A stretch of DNA of 32,816 bases from Polynucleobacter sp. (GTDB taxonomy: Bacteria > Pseudomonadota > Gammaproteobacteria > Burkholderiales > Burkholderiaceae): contig JAEMSI010000003.1 of NCBI GenBank assembly GCA_016462905.1, positions 1,529 to 34,344 of the forward strand, read 5' to 3'. Numbering within the stretch: the stretch's first letter is position 1; each line of letters begins with the position of its first letter. Below the pieces are notes generated by a model. The model made no database searches, was not told the origin of the DNA, and saw only the letters and a list, made by a program, of their open reading frames with translations. Below, in pieces: positions 1 through 9,413 of the stretch. Both the position numbers and the translations under genes were made by a program.

Positions 1-23
1 CTTACGCTGAAGGCTTTGATTAA
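1..23 (+). CDS. C-terminal end of an upstream gene (partial)
   Basis: Frame 3 from the left edge reads Y-A-E-G-F-D and then stops at TAA (21-23). A ribosome-binding-like GGAGA and an ATG follow 15 bases later, the usual spacing for co-directional genes. Only six codons are visible, so no function can be assigned. Frame 1 stays open to 93 and cannot be excluded as the real frame, although it would overlap the next ORF by 55 bases. Confidence 0.3.
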
Positions 24-38
24 ACGCGGAGACCCGAG

Positions 39-170
39 ATGCTATCAATTGAATACACCCATAAACGTGCACGCTTGTTTCGGATTGAGTTGAACTTCGC
101 AGTCCTACTAGTCTTGATTGGCATTTACATGGTTTGGAAAATACTCACAACCCTAATCCCGTTTCTATAG
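39..170 (+). CDS. small putative single-span membrane protein (43 aa)
   Basis: ATG to TAG, 43 codons, preceded by GGAGA six bases upstream of the ATG. The first 16 residues are basic and polar (HKRARLFR). A hydrophobic stretch of about 20 residues follows (FAVLLVLIGIYMVW), then a short tail ending LIPFL. This is the pattern of a one-helix inner-membrane peptide with a cytoplasmic N-terminus. I recognise no family. It sits 15 bases after the apparent end of the preceding gene, so it is probably its operon partner. It converges on the reductase gene, whose stop is 25 bases away, with no clear terminator between. Small size makes the call uncertain. Confidence 0.4.
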   Translation: MLSIEYTHKRARLFRIELNFAVLLVLIGIYMVWKILTTLIPFL

Positions 171-195
171 ATTACTAGTAGATCAAGCTTGTAGT

Positions 196-1878
196 TTAGG
201 CTTGCACTTCTAAATTACCACTTGCCCGAGTGCTGCACGAATAGACAAACCCTGCGGCTTTCGATTTCGCATCGATAGTACATTCACTATCGATCTTTAC
301 CTCACCAGCGCATTTCATTTCGCATTCGCCGCAACTGCCTACACGACAGCTGTAATCGATTTGAATACCGTGTGCTTCTGCTAACTCGAGCAGAGTGATA
401 TTTTCATCGGTCTGTACCGTGATTCCAGAACGCACAAACTTAATTTCATGGGTTGGTCCACTCAGCTCCAAGGCTTTGGTGAGACCACCAGAACCGTGTG
501 CGACGCGACCCGAATCGAAACTTTCGGTATGCAGTCGCGAAAGATCGAATTCTAATTCTTGCAGAGTTTGTCGCACCGCCTCAAAAAAAGGTTTGGGACC
601 ACAGATAAAGACATCGCGTTCATCGAGATCGGGGGCAAATTTGCGCAGCATATCGGGGCCAACTCGGCCACGCAGTCCATCCCATGCGTTGGGGTCAGGT
701 AAATCGGCTGTGAGTGTGACTGCAACATGAAAACGTTGACTGCGGCTAGCGAGGTGTTCAAGTTCCTTGCGAAAGATGATGTCCTCGGGTGATTTGAAGG
801 AGGCCAACAATTTGACATGAACATCAGCGCTGGTGTCGCTAATCCATCGGCTCATGGAAAGGATCGGGGTGATACCACTGCCTGCTCCGATGAATAGCAT
901 CTTGCTACTGGGGTATTCAAAGCAACTGAATTTTCCAGAAGGACCTTTAATTGTCAGACGTTGTCCTAGTTTGACTTGATCACAAAACCAATTTGAGACC
1001 AAGCCACCAGGGACGCGCTTAATCGTCACATCGAGCAGATGAGGTCGCGATGGGCTTGATGACATGCTATAGGAGCGTTTAACCTGCTTGCCATCAATCT
1101 CGAGAATAAACGTTATAAATTGACCAGGACGATAGGAAAAGAGTAGGGGCTCTTCGCCTGCGAAACGAAAGGTTTTGGTATCGGGGGTTTCATCGAGGAT
1201 ATCGACCACCTTAACGATGGTTTGCCCCTCGCTCCAGAGGCTGATTGTCGAGCGGTTGTCAATTAGGTTAGCCAAGACCGGGCTAGCTGGAGGAATCGGC
1301 GGTGTGTAGAAGAAGCGCGGAATCTCGGCGATCTCTTCGAGTGCCATGCCCTCGAGTGTTTCGGGTTTGGTCGCCTCGCTTAATACGAACTCGAGTCGAT
1401 AGCCTGGTAGATCGATAAACGCTCCGTTCCATAAAGGAATTGGCGCTTGCGTGCCTACTTTTTTGCGATCGAGTAAGACGCCAACCTCATCATCGAGCGA
1501 GCGCATATAAAGCTTGCCACCCGACTTAACTAGGGCCAGATGGTACATGCCCATTTTGTTCGATTCGAGTTGCAAATCGGTATTGGGGTGTCGTCCCACC
1601 AAAGTTTCGGTATTGAGTCGATCTAGGGCAATTTCATGAATTGCTAAACCGTTTTGCATGACGATGATTTTGTCGCAGGGATCACGATCGAGTGGCACAC
1701 CTGCAAAGAGGCATTTCATCCAGTACTCGGCCTGTATTTTGGCAGAAATAGTTTGCGGCTCAGTGAGATCTTGCTTGCGCCGCTTTCGGCTAGACTTAGC
1801 GTGGCGCTCAGGAAAAAAAGTTTCTCCCCAAAACTTATTCTCCTCAATGATAGAGTGGTCTAAGGGATTTGTTTCCAT
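196..1878 (-). CDS. FHA domain / FAD-NAD oxidoreductase / 2Fe-2S ferredoxin fusion protein
   Basis: A 560-residue cytoplasmic electron-transfer protein. In order: an N-terminal basic region; an FHA-like beta domain (about 93-165, GRHP at 95-98, His113); a ferredoxin-reductase FAD barrel (about 215-325, flavin motif RSYS at 268-271); an NAD(P)-binding lobe (GAGSGITP 331-338, CGP 426-428); and a C-terminal plant-type [2Fe-2S] domain with Cys511, 516, 519 and 548 (C-x4-C-x2-C-x28-C). It should take hydride from NAD(P)H and pass single electrons through FAD and the cluster. The likely acceptor is the product of the gene 26 bases upstream, the flavin-barrel/haemoglobin fusion, since both read leftward as one unit. 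The frame also opens at TTG 1884, but ATG at 1878 is the natural start. The FHA domain lacks the usual phosphothreonine-contacting Ser (Gly110 there). Domain identities are firm; the electron acceptor is inferred. Confidence 0.85.
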   Translation of the reverse strand: METNPLDHSIIEENKFWGETFFPERHAKSSRKRRKQDLTEPQTISAKIQAEYWMKCLFAGVPLDRDPCDKIIVMQNGLAIHEIALDRLNTETLVGRHPNTDLQLESNKMGMYHLALVKSGGKLYMRSLDDEVGVLLDRKKVGTQAPIPLWNGAFIDLPGYRLEFVLSEATKPETLEGMALEEIAEIPRFFYTPPIPPASPVLANLIDNRSTISLWSEGQTIVKVVDILDETPDTKTFRFAGEEPLLFSYRPGQFITFILEIDGKQVKRSYSMSSSPSRPHLLDVTIKRVPGGLVSNWFCDQVKLGQRLTIKGPSGKFSCFEYPSSKMLFIGAGSGITPILSMSRWISDTSADVHVKLLASFKSPEDIIFRKELEHLASRSQRFHVAVTLTADLPDPNAWDGLRGRVGPDMLRKFAPDLDERDVFICGPKPFFEAVRQTLQELEFDLSRLHTESFDSGRVAHGSGGLTKALELSGPTHEIKFVRSGITVQTDENITLLELAEAHGIQIDYSCRVGSCGECEMKCAGEVKIDSECTIDAKSKAAGFVYSCSTRASGNLEVQA

Positions 1879-1904
1879 AATCAATCTAGATTGGGTCTGA
1901 TGAG

Positions 1905-2924
1905 TTAGAGACCTAAGACATCGTCACGCGAACTTTCTAAAACCGCCAACATGCCTTCTCGTTCTTTTTCGGAGATGCTTAATTCTTGTAGGGTATCGGA
2001 AAAGAGTTGCATAACGCGGTCGAAATGCTCTTGCCTTAGCCCTAATTTTTCGACTAAGTGACTATGCGCCAAACGCAAGTCTTGACTACTGGAATGTTCG
2101 GGACCACCAAAAGCCATGGTTAGGAATTTTTTCTGTTTGGTGCGCTGGCCCGCCATATCGACATCTGCGAAGAACCGGCCAACGAGCTCATCGGCTTGTA
2201 CCTTGCGGTAGAAGAGATCAACTGCAATCTCCATCGCGGTATCGCCACCGACTCGGTCGTATAAAGGTAAATCTTGCAGCTGGAAATAATCGCCACCTTT
2301 CAGTGCGACGCTATCGGTTCCCCATTCGATCACCTTGTCTGCTTTTGATAACAAAGGAATATGCTTGGAACACTGAATGTAGGCCTCCTCAACTTCGACC
2401 ATAACCCAGCGCTCGGGCTGCTTCTTACCTTCTTGTTTGATGTCGTCGAGCACACTTTGGGGCAGTTTGTCGGCGAATGTCAGCATTTCATCGTTCTCGA
2501 TGACGCGTGCTCGTCCGTTAATGTGTAAACCCACGGTATCGCGGGTGAAATCGATAATCAGCATGGCGATGTGCGGGTTCTCGCTGAGATTGCCCGAATT
2601 GGCATAGACACCGTTACCGCGCAATTCTGGGTAGAGGACATACTTATTACCCAGCACACGAATGAAGCCAGGTTTGCCAAACTTGGAGGTGTTATCGCAT
2701 TCGCCATGTCGATCGGCGGTGGCCACAAACATAAATTCTTGACGGCCGATGAATTCGATCATCTTGGGTGCCAGATAATCGAGCATCTGCTTTTCGTAAA
2801 AGGTGATCGCCCGCTCTCGGGTATCGTATTTTTCTTGAAGCTTATGTTCGCCGTCCGAGCCTTGTAAAAGGGTGGGCGCCCTCAATTCCTCGGGACTGGT
2901 AGTGTCGACCGAACTCTGTTCCAT
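1905..2924 (-). CDS. PNPOx-like flavin split-barrel fused to group I truncated haemoglobin
   Basis: A 339-residue, two-domain cytoplasmic protein. Residues about 40-205 form a pyridoxamine-phosphate-oxidase-like split barrel (FMFVATADRHGECDNTSK, then GLHINGRARVI), a fold that usually binds FMN and sometimes haem or F420. Residues about 220-338 form a complete truncated haemoglobin of group I type: LYDRVGG at 221-227, LFYRKVQAD with the B10-type Tyr239, Gln264 in KQKKFL, the GGP turn at 273-275, proximal-type His287, EHFD at 299-302 and the group's usual ending SSRDDVLG. Such globins bind O2 or NO and typically act as NO dioxygenases or peroxidase-like proteins. It is first in a two-gene unit with the FHA/FAD/2Fe-2S reductase. 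The start is ATG with GGAA about eight bases upstream. The domain calls are strong; an NO- or oxygen-related role is inferred. Confidence 0.85.
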   Translation of the reverse strand: MEQSSVDTTSPEELRAPTLLQGSDGEHKLQEKYDTRERAITFYEKQMLDYLAPKMIEFIGRQEFMFVATADRHGECDNTSKFGKPGFIRVLGNKYVLYPELRGNGVYANSGNLSENPHIAMLIIDFTRDTVGLHINGRARVIENDEMLTFADKLPQSVLDDIKQEGKKQPERWVMVEVEEAYIQCSKHIPLLSKADKVIEWGTDSVALKGGDYFQLQDLPLYDRVGGDTAMEIAVDLFYRKVQADELVGRFFADVDMAGQRTKQKKFLTMAFGGPEHSSSQDLRLAHSHLVEKLGLRQEHFDRVMQLFSDTLQELSISEKEREGMLAVLESSRDDVLGL

Positions 2925-3011
2925 GATCTGCTTTCCACGTATTTTTACAAACGATGTGTAGGGTTGCTATTAATGTAGCACAAGCGAAGGAAGAAATGCT
3001 TTGGGAAAAGC

Positions 3012-3049
3012 AAAAGGGTCTGAAAGCAAAATCGCGATCAAACCCTTTT
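3012..3049 (-). terminator. Rho-independent terminator after tRNA-Asn
   Basis: Arms 3012-3022 and 3039-3049 pair over 11 bp (one G-T wobble) around a 16-base loop that contains a small self-complementary ATCGCGAT. On the minus strand the second arm runs into TTTTGCTTTT. It begins seven bases beyond the CCA end of tRNA-Asn, as expected for its terminator. The A/T-rich arms may let it act in both directions. Confidence 0.6.
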
Positions 3050-3055
3050 TGTATT

Positions 3056-3131
3056 TGGCTCCCCGACCTGGACTCGAACCAGGGACCTGCGGATTAACAG
3101 TCCGTCGCTCTACCGACTGAGCTATCAGGGA
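3056..3131 (-). tRNA. tRNA-Asn (anticodon GTT)
   Basis: A 76-base cloverleaf on the minus strand. The acceptor arm TCCCTGA pairs with TCGGGGA (one T-G pair), with discriminator G and an encoded CCA. The D-arm lies in AGCTCAGTCGGTAGAGC. The anticodon stem-loop GACGGACTGTTAATCCGC carries GTT, which reads AAC/AAT. The T-arm is CCTGG-TTCGAGT-CCAGG. All arms fold without gaps. It is a single-gene unit with its own -10 box upstream and terminator downstream. Confidence 0.96.
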
Positions 3132-3141
3132 ATAGAACGAT

Positions 3142-3170
3142 ATTATAGCCAATAGTACATACTTGTTCTA
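3142..3170 (-). promoter_or_regulatory. promoter of tRNA-Asn
   Basis: On the minus strand a perfect TATAAT (3142-3147) lies 11 bases before the tRNA 5' end. A weak -35 match, TAGAAC (3165-3170), stands 17 bp upstream of it. The -10 box is convincing; the -35 is inferred from spacing only. The same 54-base gap must also hold the thiD promoter on the other strand. Confidence 0.55.
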
Positions 3171-3185
3171 AATTCAACTTTTCCA

Positions 3186-4106
3186 ATGAAACCCGTTCAC
3201 CCTAGCAAAATCAACATCGCTAAAGTGCTTAGCATTGCCGGCTCCGATAGCGGCGGTGGGGCGGGTTTGCAAGCCGATATCAAGGTGATTACGTCCTTAG
3301 GCGGCTATGCCATGACCGTGGTAACGGCAGTTACGGCACAAAATACCCTCGGTGTGACCCGCATTCAAGATATTGACGTCGAGGTGATTGAAGCGCAACT
3401 CGATGCGGTGATCAGTGATATTGGGGTTGATGCGGTCAAAATTGGCATGCTCGCGAGCCCAGCGATTGTGCGAACCGTTGCCAAGGCACTTAGGCGCCAT
3501 CAAATCCAGCGGATTATTTTGGACCCGGTGTTGCGCGCTACCTCGGGAGCGAGTTTGGGTGGCGACGATACGGCGCAAGCGATTCTGAGTGAATTAGTTC
3601 CGATGGCAAGCTTGGTCACACCCAATTTGCACGAGGCCAGTATTTTATTAAAGCGCTCGATTACGCATGCGGATGAATTGGCTCAAGCTGCTAATGATCT
3701 TTTGCAATTTGGATCGCAAGCCGTTTTAATTAAGGGTGGTCATTTATTCGATTCTTTGCCCACCAGTGAACTTCATGCTAAGCCCAGAGAAATCGTCGAT
3801 TATTTAATTTGGCGCGCTCGCAAAGACGATCAGCCTGTGATCTTGCAGCAGGCCTTTGCTCATCCGCGAATTGATACGCTCAACACCCATGGCACGGGGT
3901 GTTCTTTAGCTTCAGCCATCGCAACCTACTTTGCCGATGGTCACGATATGAAGCATTCGGTTGCTAAAGGCATTGCCTATGTGACGGCTGGTTTAGAAGC
4001 GGGCAGGGATTTGAATATCGGCGCAGGGCCAGGACCCTTGTGGCATATGCATGCTTTTTATCCGACGCATTTGCTCGATGAATCGAGTACGCGGGATAAA
4101 ACGTAG
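3186..4106 (+). CDS. thiD: hydroxymethylpyrimidine / phosphomethylpyrimidine kinase ThiD
   Basis: Phosphorylates hydroxymethylpyrimidine and then HMP-P with ATP, giving HMP-PP for thiamine phosphate synthesis. It is a ribokinase-fold enzyme of 306 residues, somewhat longer than the usual 260-270. The N-terminal substrate loop GSDSGGGAGLQAD (19-31) and the anion-hole motif HGTGC (235-239) with its catalytic Cys239 are intact. The extra length lies in an insertion before the HGTGC motif and in a tail after about residue 270. The chosen ATG has no clear Shine-Dalgarno sequence (TTTTCCA precedes it), so initiation may be leaderless or weak. It faces tRNA-Asn and converges on thiE, with 14 bases between the two stop codons. 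It lies outside the riboswitch-led operon and so is probably not under the same TPP control. Confidence 0.95.
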   Translation: MKPVHPSKINIAKVLSIAGSDSGGGAGLQADIKVITSLGGYAMTVVTAVTAQNTLGVTRIQDIDVEVIEAQLDAVISDIGVDAVKIGMLASPAIVRTVAKALRRHQIQRIILDPVLRATSGASLGGDDTAQAILSELVPMASLVTPNLHEASILLKRSITHADELAQAANDLLQFGSQAVLIKGGHLFDSLPTSELHAKPREIVDYLIWRARKDDQPVILQQAFAHPRIDTLNTHGTGCSLASAIATYFADGHDMKHSVAKGIAYVTAGLEAGRDLNIGAGPGPLWHMHAFYPTHLLDESSTRDKT

Positions 4107-4120
4107 TTTAGATTCTCGGT

Positions 4121-5047
4121 TTAACTCTGCAATAATTTTTTTAGACGCTGGACTGCTGCTTCGGGATTCGGGTCGGCGATGATCGCACGCACGACTGCGA
4201 CCGAGCCAACACCACTTTTCATGACTGCTGGAATGCTCTCTTCACTGATGCCACCAATTGCCACAAGCGGATAGTGACTCATTAATTTGGCGTATTGGTA
4301 GAGCCGACCTAAGCCTTGCGGCGCCGTCGGCATTTGCTTTAAATTGGTCGGAAAAATAGCGCCCATGGCGATATAACTGGGACAGAAGCGATCGGCATGC
4401 ACCATCTCGGCATAACCGTGTGTGCTAATGCCTAAACGTAAACCCGCTTCACGAATTAAATCTAAATTAGCATCGGCCAAATCGTCTTGACCGAGATGCA
4501 CACCATAAGCGCCATGATCGATCGCCAATTGCCAATAGTCATTAATGAACAATCGGGATTGACTGCCTTTGACAGCGGCAATCGATTCTTTAATTTGTTT
4601 TTCAATCGCTTTCAGATCGGTCGATTTAAAACGCAATTGCAGGGTGGGAACTTCGGCATCGACCATGCGCTTGATCCAATCGGAATCGGGTAAGACCGCA
4701 TACAAACCCAAACGCTTGGGGCATTCGGCAAAAGCATGTTGATTCATGCTGCGAGCAAAAGGGACCAGATCAAAATCTTCGGGGCGAATCGGCCACGCTT
4801 TAGGATCAAAGTCGCCTTGATGTTTGACCATGCGCGACCAGGCTTTGCCCAATATGCGCGCATCAGCCTCAATAAAACCCATTTCAATCGCAGCGAGCGC
4901 ACCAGCGAGTTCGTAATGATCGCTGGCGTGTTCGGTATCGATCACCGCAGGCGGATTAGAGGGGGAGAACTGAGGTAAGGGGATGTTTAAATCCGCCTTG
5001 GCATGCTCAGCGACAATCTGTTGGGCTAGTTCGCGAATTAAGCTCAT
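4121..5047 (-). CDS. thiE: thiamine phosphate synthase ThiE with N-terminal extension
   Basis: Joins HMP-PP to thiazole phosphate to give thiamine phosphate. The TIM-barrel ThiE domain occupies about residues 110-308 of 308: QLRF at 137-140, FINDY around 167-171, GVHLGQDD 182-189, GISTH 206-210, AIFPTNLKQ around 230-238 and AIGGI 263-267, which cover the diphosphate and metal loops. Family members with only the barrel are about 210 residues. The first 110 residues here are extra, and part of them (ELAGALAAIEMGFIEADARI) resembles the C-terminal helices of ThiD, perhaps a decayed kinase domain. It is last in the thiC operon, 28 bases after thiG, and ends facing thiD. The ThiE function is certain; the extension's role is unknown. 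Confidence 0.95.
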   Translation of the reverse strand: MSLIRELAQQIVAEHAKADLNIPLPQFSPSNPPAVIDTEHASDHYELAGALAAIEMGFIEADARILGKAWSRMVKHQGDFDPKAWPIRPEDFDLVPFARSMNQHAFAECPKRLGLYAVLPDSDWIKRMVDAEVPTLQLRFKSTDLKAIEKQIKESIAAVKGSQSRLFINDYWQLAIDHGAYGVHLGQDDLADANLDLIREAGLRLGISTHGYAEMVHADRFCPSYIAMGAIFPTNLKQMPTAPQGLGRLYQYAKLMSHYPLVAIGGISEESIPAVMKSGVGSVAVVRAIIADPNPEAAVQRLKKLLQS

Positions 5048-5075
5048 GAATGATTATGCCCAAATGCCTTGCGAT

Positions 5076-5888
5076 TTATTCTTGATGCCAAAACGGCGTA
5101 CCGACCAAAGGCGTACTCGCTTGAGCCGATTGCTGAGCTGGCATCGCTCCTGATAAATACGCTTTACGACCCGCGTCCACGGCGTTAGCAAAGGCGTGTG
5201 CCATTTGAATGGGATCTTGAGCGAGCGCGACGGCAGTATTAAGGAGCACCGCATCGTAACCCCATTCCATGACGGTGCAGGCGTGCGATGGTAAACCTAA
5301 ACCCGCATCGACTAATAAAGGCACCTTTAAGCGCTCCCGCAAGAGTTTCATGGCATAGGGGTTGAGTGGCCCTTGACCCGTACCAATAGGCGCAGCCCAC
5401 GGCATCACAGCTTGACAGCCAACATCAACCAAACGTTGGCACAAAATTAAATCTTCGGTGCAATAGGGCAATACTTTAAAACCTTCACGAATTAATTGTT
5501 CAGCAGTTTGCACTAAGCGTTGAGTATCGGGTTGCAGGGTGTAATCGTCACCAATCAGTTCGAGTTTGATCCAATCGGTTGCAAATACTTCACGCGCCAT
5601 TTGCGCAGTCACAATCACTTCTTTAGGACTATGACAACCTGCTGTGTTGGGCAATACCGGCACCGCCATTTTTTTCAGTAAATCCCAAAAGCCACTATTG
5701 GCTTCGGTTGCCGCTGAACCTTGACGACGTAAGCTCGCAGTAATCATCGCTGGCTTGGCCATTTGAATGGCGTTTTCGAGTACTTGCGGTGATGGATAAC
5801 GCGAAGTGCCAAGCAGCAAGCGACTTTCAAATACGTCGCCATACAAGATCAAGGGATCTTGGGTTTGCAAAGGTAAGGGTGCGGTCAT
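5076..5888 (-). CDS. thiG: thiazole synthase ThiG
   Basis: Condenses deoxyxylulose phosphate, dehydroglycine and ThiS-thiocarboxylate sulfur into the thiazole phosphate of thiamine. It is a TIM barrel of 270 residues. The Schiff-base lysine is in WIKLELIGD (Lys108). Also visible are PNTAGC (80-85), the phosphate-binding segment APIGTGQG (166-173), VDAGLG (193-198) and LLNTAVA (215-221). The C-terminal 20 residues are a Gln/Ala/Ser-rich tail. The ATG (5886-5888) is 23 bases after the ThiS stop, and ThiS is its sulfur donor. Confidence 0.97.
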   Translation of the reverse strand: MTAPLPLQTQDPLILYGDVFESRLLLGTSRYPSPQVLENAIQMAKPAMITASLRRQGSAATEANSGFWDLLKKMAVPVLPNTAGCHSPKEVIVTAQMAREVFATDWIKLELIGDDYTLQPDTQRLVQTAEQLIREGFKVLPYCTEDLILCQRLVDVGCQAVMPWAAPIGTGQGPLNPYAMKLLRERLKVPLLVDAGLGLPSHACTVMEWGYDAVLLNTAVALAQDPIQMAHAFANAVDAGRKAYLSGAMPAQQSAQASTPLVGTPFWHQE

Positions 5889-5911
5889 GATTTGTTGATG
5901 GGGTTTAGCGT

Positions 5912-6109
5912 TTATCCACCCGTGACCGGTGAAATCACTTCGATTTCATCATTCTCTTTGAGGATCAGGGTGTCGTGTTCATTTTTAGGAACAAAGTTCC
6001 AGTTGACTGCGACTGCAAAGGGTGGCGTTGCTTCAATCGCCTCGAGTAGTTCGGTGAGGCTGGTATCGGCATTCAGATCGCGGGGGATTTGATTGACTAT
6101 GACACGCAT
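5912..6109 (-). CDS. thiS: sulfur carrier protein ThiS
   Basis: A 65-residue beta-grasp protein that carries sulfur as a C-terminal thiocarboxylate to ThiG. It ends exactly in the required Gly-Gly (SPVTGG, then TAA), so no processing is needed. The body shows the normal ThiS pattern: a short N-terminal strand, the helix LTELLEAIE, then [14 protein letters not shown]. The start overlaps the end of thiO by 13 bases, which suggests translational coupling. No thiF-type activating enzyme is in this window, so ThiS adenylation must be supplied from elsewhere. Confidence 0.95.
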   Translation of the reverse strand: MRVIVNQIPRDLNADTSLTELLEAIEATPPFAVAVNWNFVPKNEHDTLILKENDEIEVISPVTGG

Positions 6110-7269
6110 ACAGTTTTCTTAATATTTTGATTGGGGTGTGTATTTAAATGTGCATTGGGATTTTGGATTGGCACTGAAAAACGCTCTGCTAATAAACTGC
6201 GCTCGTGATCGATCAGTTCTAAAACCAGATCGAGCATCGCAGGTGCAATTAAAAAGCCGTGACGGTATAAACCATTAATCATCATCTGCTTGGGTTTAGG
6301 AATTTGGATTTCAGGCAAATTGTTTTTGAGGGTGGGCCGACATTGCGTTGATTCTTCGATGATGCGCGCTTCAGCAAAGCCACTGTGCACCGAGTAAGCG
6401 GCGCTTAATAATTCCATACTCGAGCGAATGCTTATGGGTGAAAAATCCTCTGATTCGATTTCAGTCGCACCAATCACATAAAGATGATTTTGTTTGGGTG
6501 CAATATAAATTGGATACCGCGGATGAATTAAACGCGTGGGGCGTTTGAGATTGACTTCAGGAGCGTAGACCCGAATCACTTCGCCGCGCACGCCGCGCAA
6601 GGGGTTAGCAGGGTTGGCAATTTGCCAATCGGCTTTAGCGCCCAGACCGCGGCAATCGAAGACCCAGTCGTACCCTTTGTTTTCTAGATCGCTGGGGTTG
6701 ACGGCGTGATTCCAATGCAATTGCACCGCGGGTTGCTCGAGATTTTTTAAAAGCGCGTCTAAAAGTTGGCGATTATCGAGTTGACCTTCGCGCGGTAAAT
6801 ACAAACCGTGTTGAAAGCGTTCGGTAAGGCTTGGTTCTAATTCAGCGAGCGATTTGCTATCGAGATGCCAAGGCAGGGTGAGCTCGGGGTTGGTGCGGCA
6901 ATTACTTTCTAAGTGCGCTGAAAAGCGTTCGGCTTCTGGCGCATCGAGATGATGCCACACCACTAAGGTGCCGTCTTGTTGAAAAAAGACGGGATCAGTA
7001 GAACTGTTTTCAATCCCTTGATTGATAGTTTGAATCAGTTCGCGCCAACGATGAAGTCCATACAAGCCCATGCGCACGACATTTTTTTCCGTAATCGCCG
7101 ACTCGGCCAAAGGCGCTAGCATCGAAGCGGCCACCCGTGCTGCCGCATGTTCACCAGTGGCACCACCGCGATCAAAAAGATCAACGCTAGCACCGCGTTG
7201 TGCCAAAGCGAAGGCGAGGAGGCGGCCCATCAGGCCAGCCCCTACGATCGCGTATTGCGCTGCTTTCAT
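6097..7269 (-). CDS. thiO: glycine oxidase ThiO
   Basis: An FAD-dependent amine oxidase of the DAO family. It oxidises glycine to the imine (dehydroglycine) that ThiG uses, the aerobic alternative to the radical-SAM enzyme ThiH. The protein has 390 residues. The N-terminal Rossmann motif is AIVGAGLMGR with Gly10, 12 and 15. The substrate domain follows (GEVIRVY, HPRYPIYIAP), and the C-terminal FAD-contacting segment reads NGLYRHGFLIAPAM. About 25 residues follow that segment and are low in recognisable structure. It lies three bases after thiC and overlaps thiS. Use of ThiO instead of ThiH points to an aerobic organism. Confidence 0.93.
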   Translation of the reverse strand: MKAAQYAIVGAGLMGRLLAFALAQRGASVDLFDRGGATGEHAAARVAASMLAPLAESAITEKNVVRMGLYGLHRWRELIQTINQGIENSSTDPVFFQQDGTLVVWHHLDAPEAERFSAHLESNCRTNPELTLPWHLDSKSLAELEPSLTERFQHGLYLPREGQLDNRQLLDALLKNLEQPAVQLHWNHAVNPSDLENKGYDWVFDCRGLGAKADWQIANPANPLRGVRGEVIRVYAPEVNLKRPTRLIHPRYPIYIAPKQNHLYVIGATEIESEDFSPISIRSSMELLSAAYSVHSGFAEARIIEESTQCRPTLKNNLPEIQIPKPKQMMINGLYRHGFLIAPAMLDLVLELIDHERSLLAERFSVPIQNPNAHLNTHPNQNIKKTVCVS

Positions 7270-7272
7270 TGC

Positions 7273-9222
<1,950 letters not shown>

Positions 9223-9245
9223 CGAAACCGGGTGTCGGTTTGATG

Positions 9246-9333
9246 GAACTCCCCACGCCAGCATTACCTGGATCGGGTTAGAGGGTTTTTCTCAGCGCCG
9301 CCTAGGTTTTAAGACCCAATAGGAGCACCCCTG
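9246..9333 (-). promoter_or_regulatory. TPP riboswitch (THI element) of the thiC operon
   Basis: The minus strand shows the conserved blocks in order: GGGGTGCTCC, a variable stem, GCGCTGAGA (TCTCAG at 9290-9295 on the plus strand), ACCC, CCGATCCAGGTAATGCTGGC and GTGGGGAG closing P1. These match the canonical pattern in which CTGAGA contacts the pyrimidine and the GATAATGC-type loop binds the pyrophosphate. It ends about 50 bases before the thiC start. TPP binding should lower expression of thiC-O-S-G-E. Confidence 0.96.
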
Positions 9334-9413
9334 TTTCATCCTTAACTAGTATTAAACCATGAATAAAGCCCTGATGGTTGAGCATCGGCGGGCCATGGGC
9401 GCCCGTGATGAAT

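Noticed and set aside
2970-3152. 60-codon minus-strand ORF across the tRNA (contains SVERRTVNPQVPGSSPGRGA)
   Set aside because: This is the familiar spurious translation of a tRNA gene with its T-arm. It covers tRNA-Asn and its terminator entirely.
5911-5920. DnaA-box-like TTATCCACC at the thiS end
   Set aside because: A single 8-of-9 match inside a gene, encoding the obligatory C-terminal Gly-Gly and stop. Not evidence of a DnaA site.
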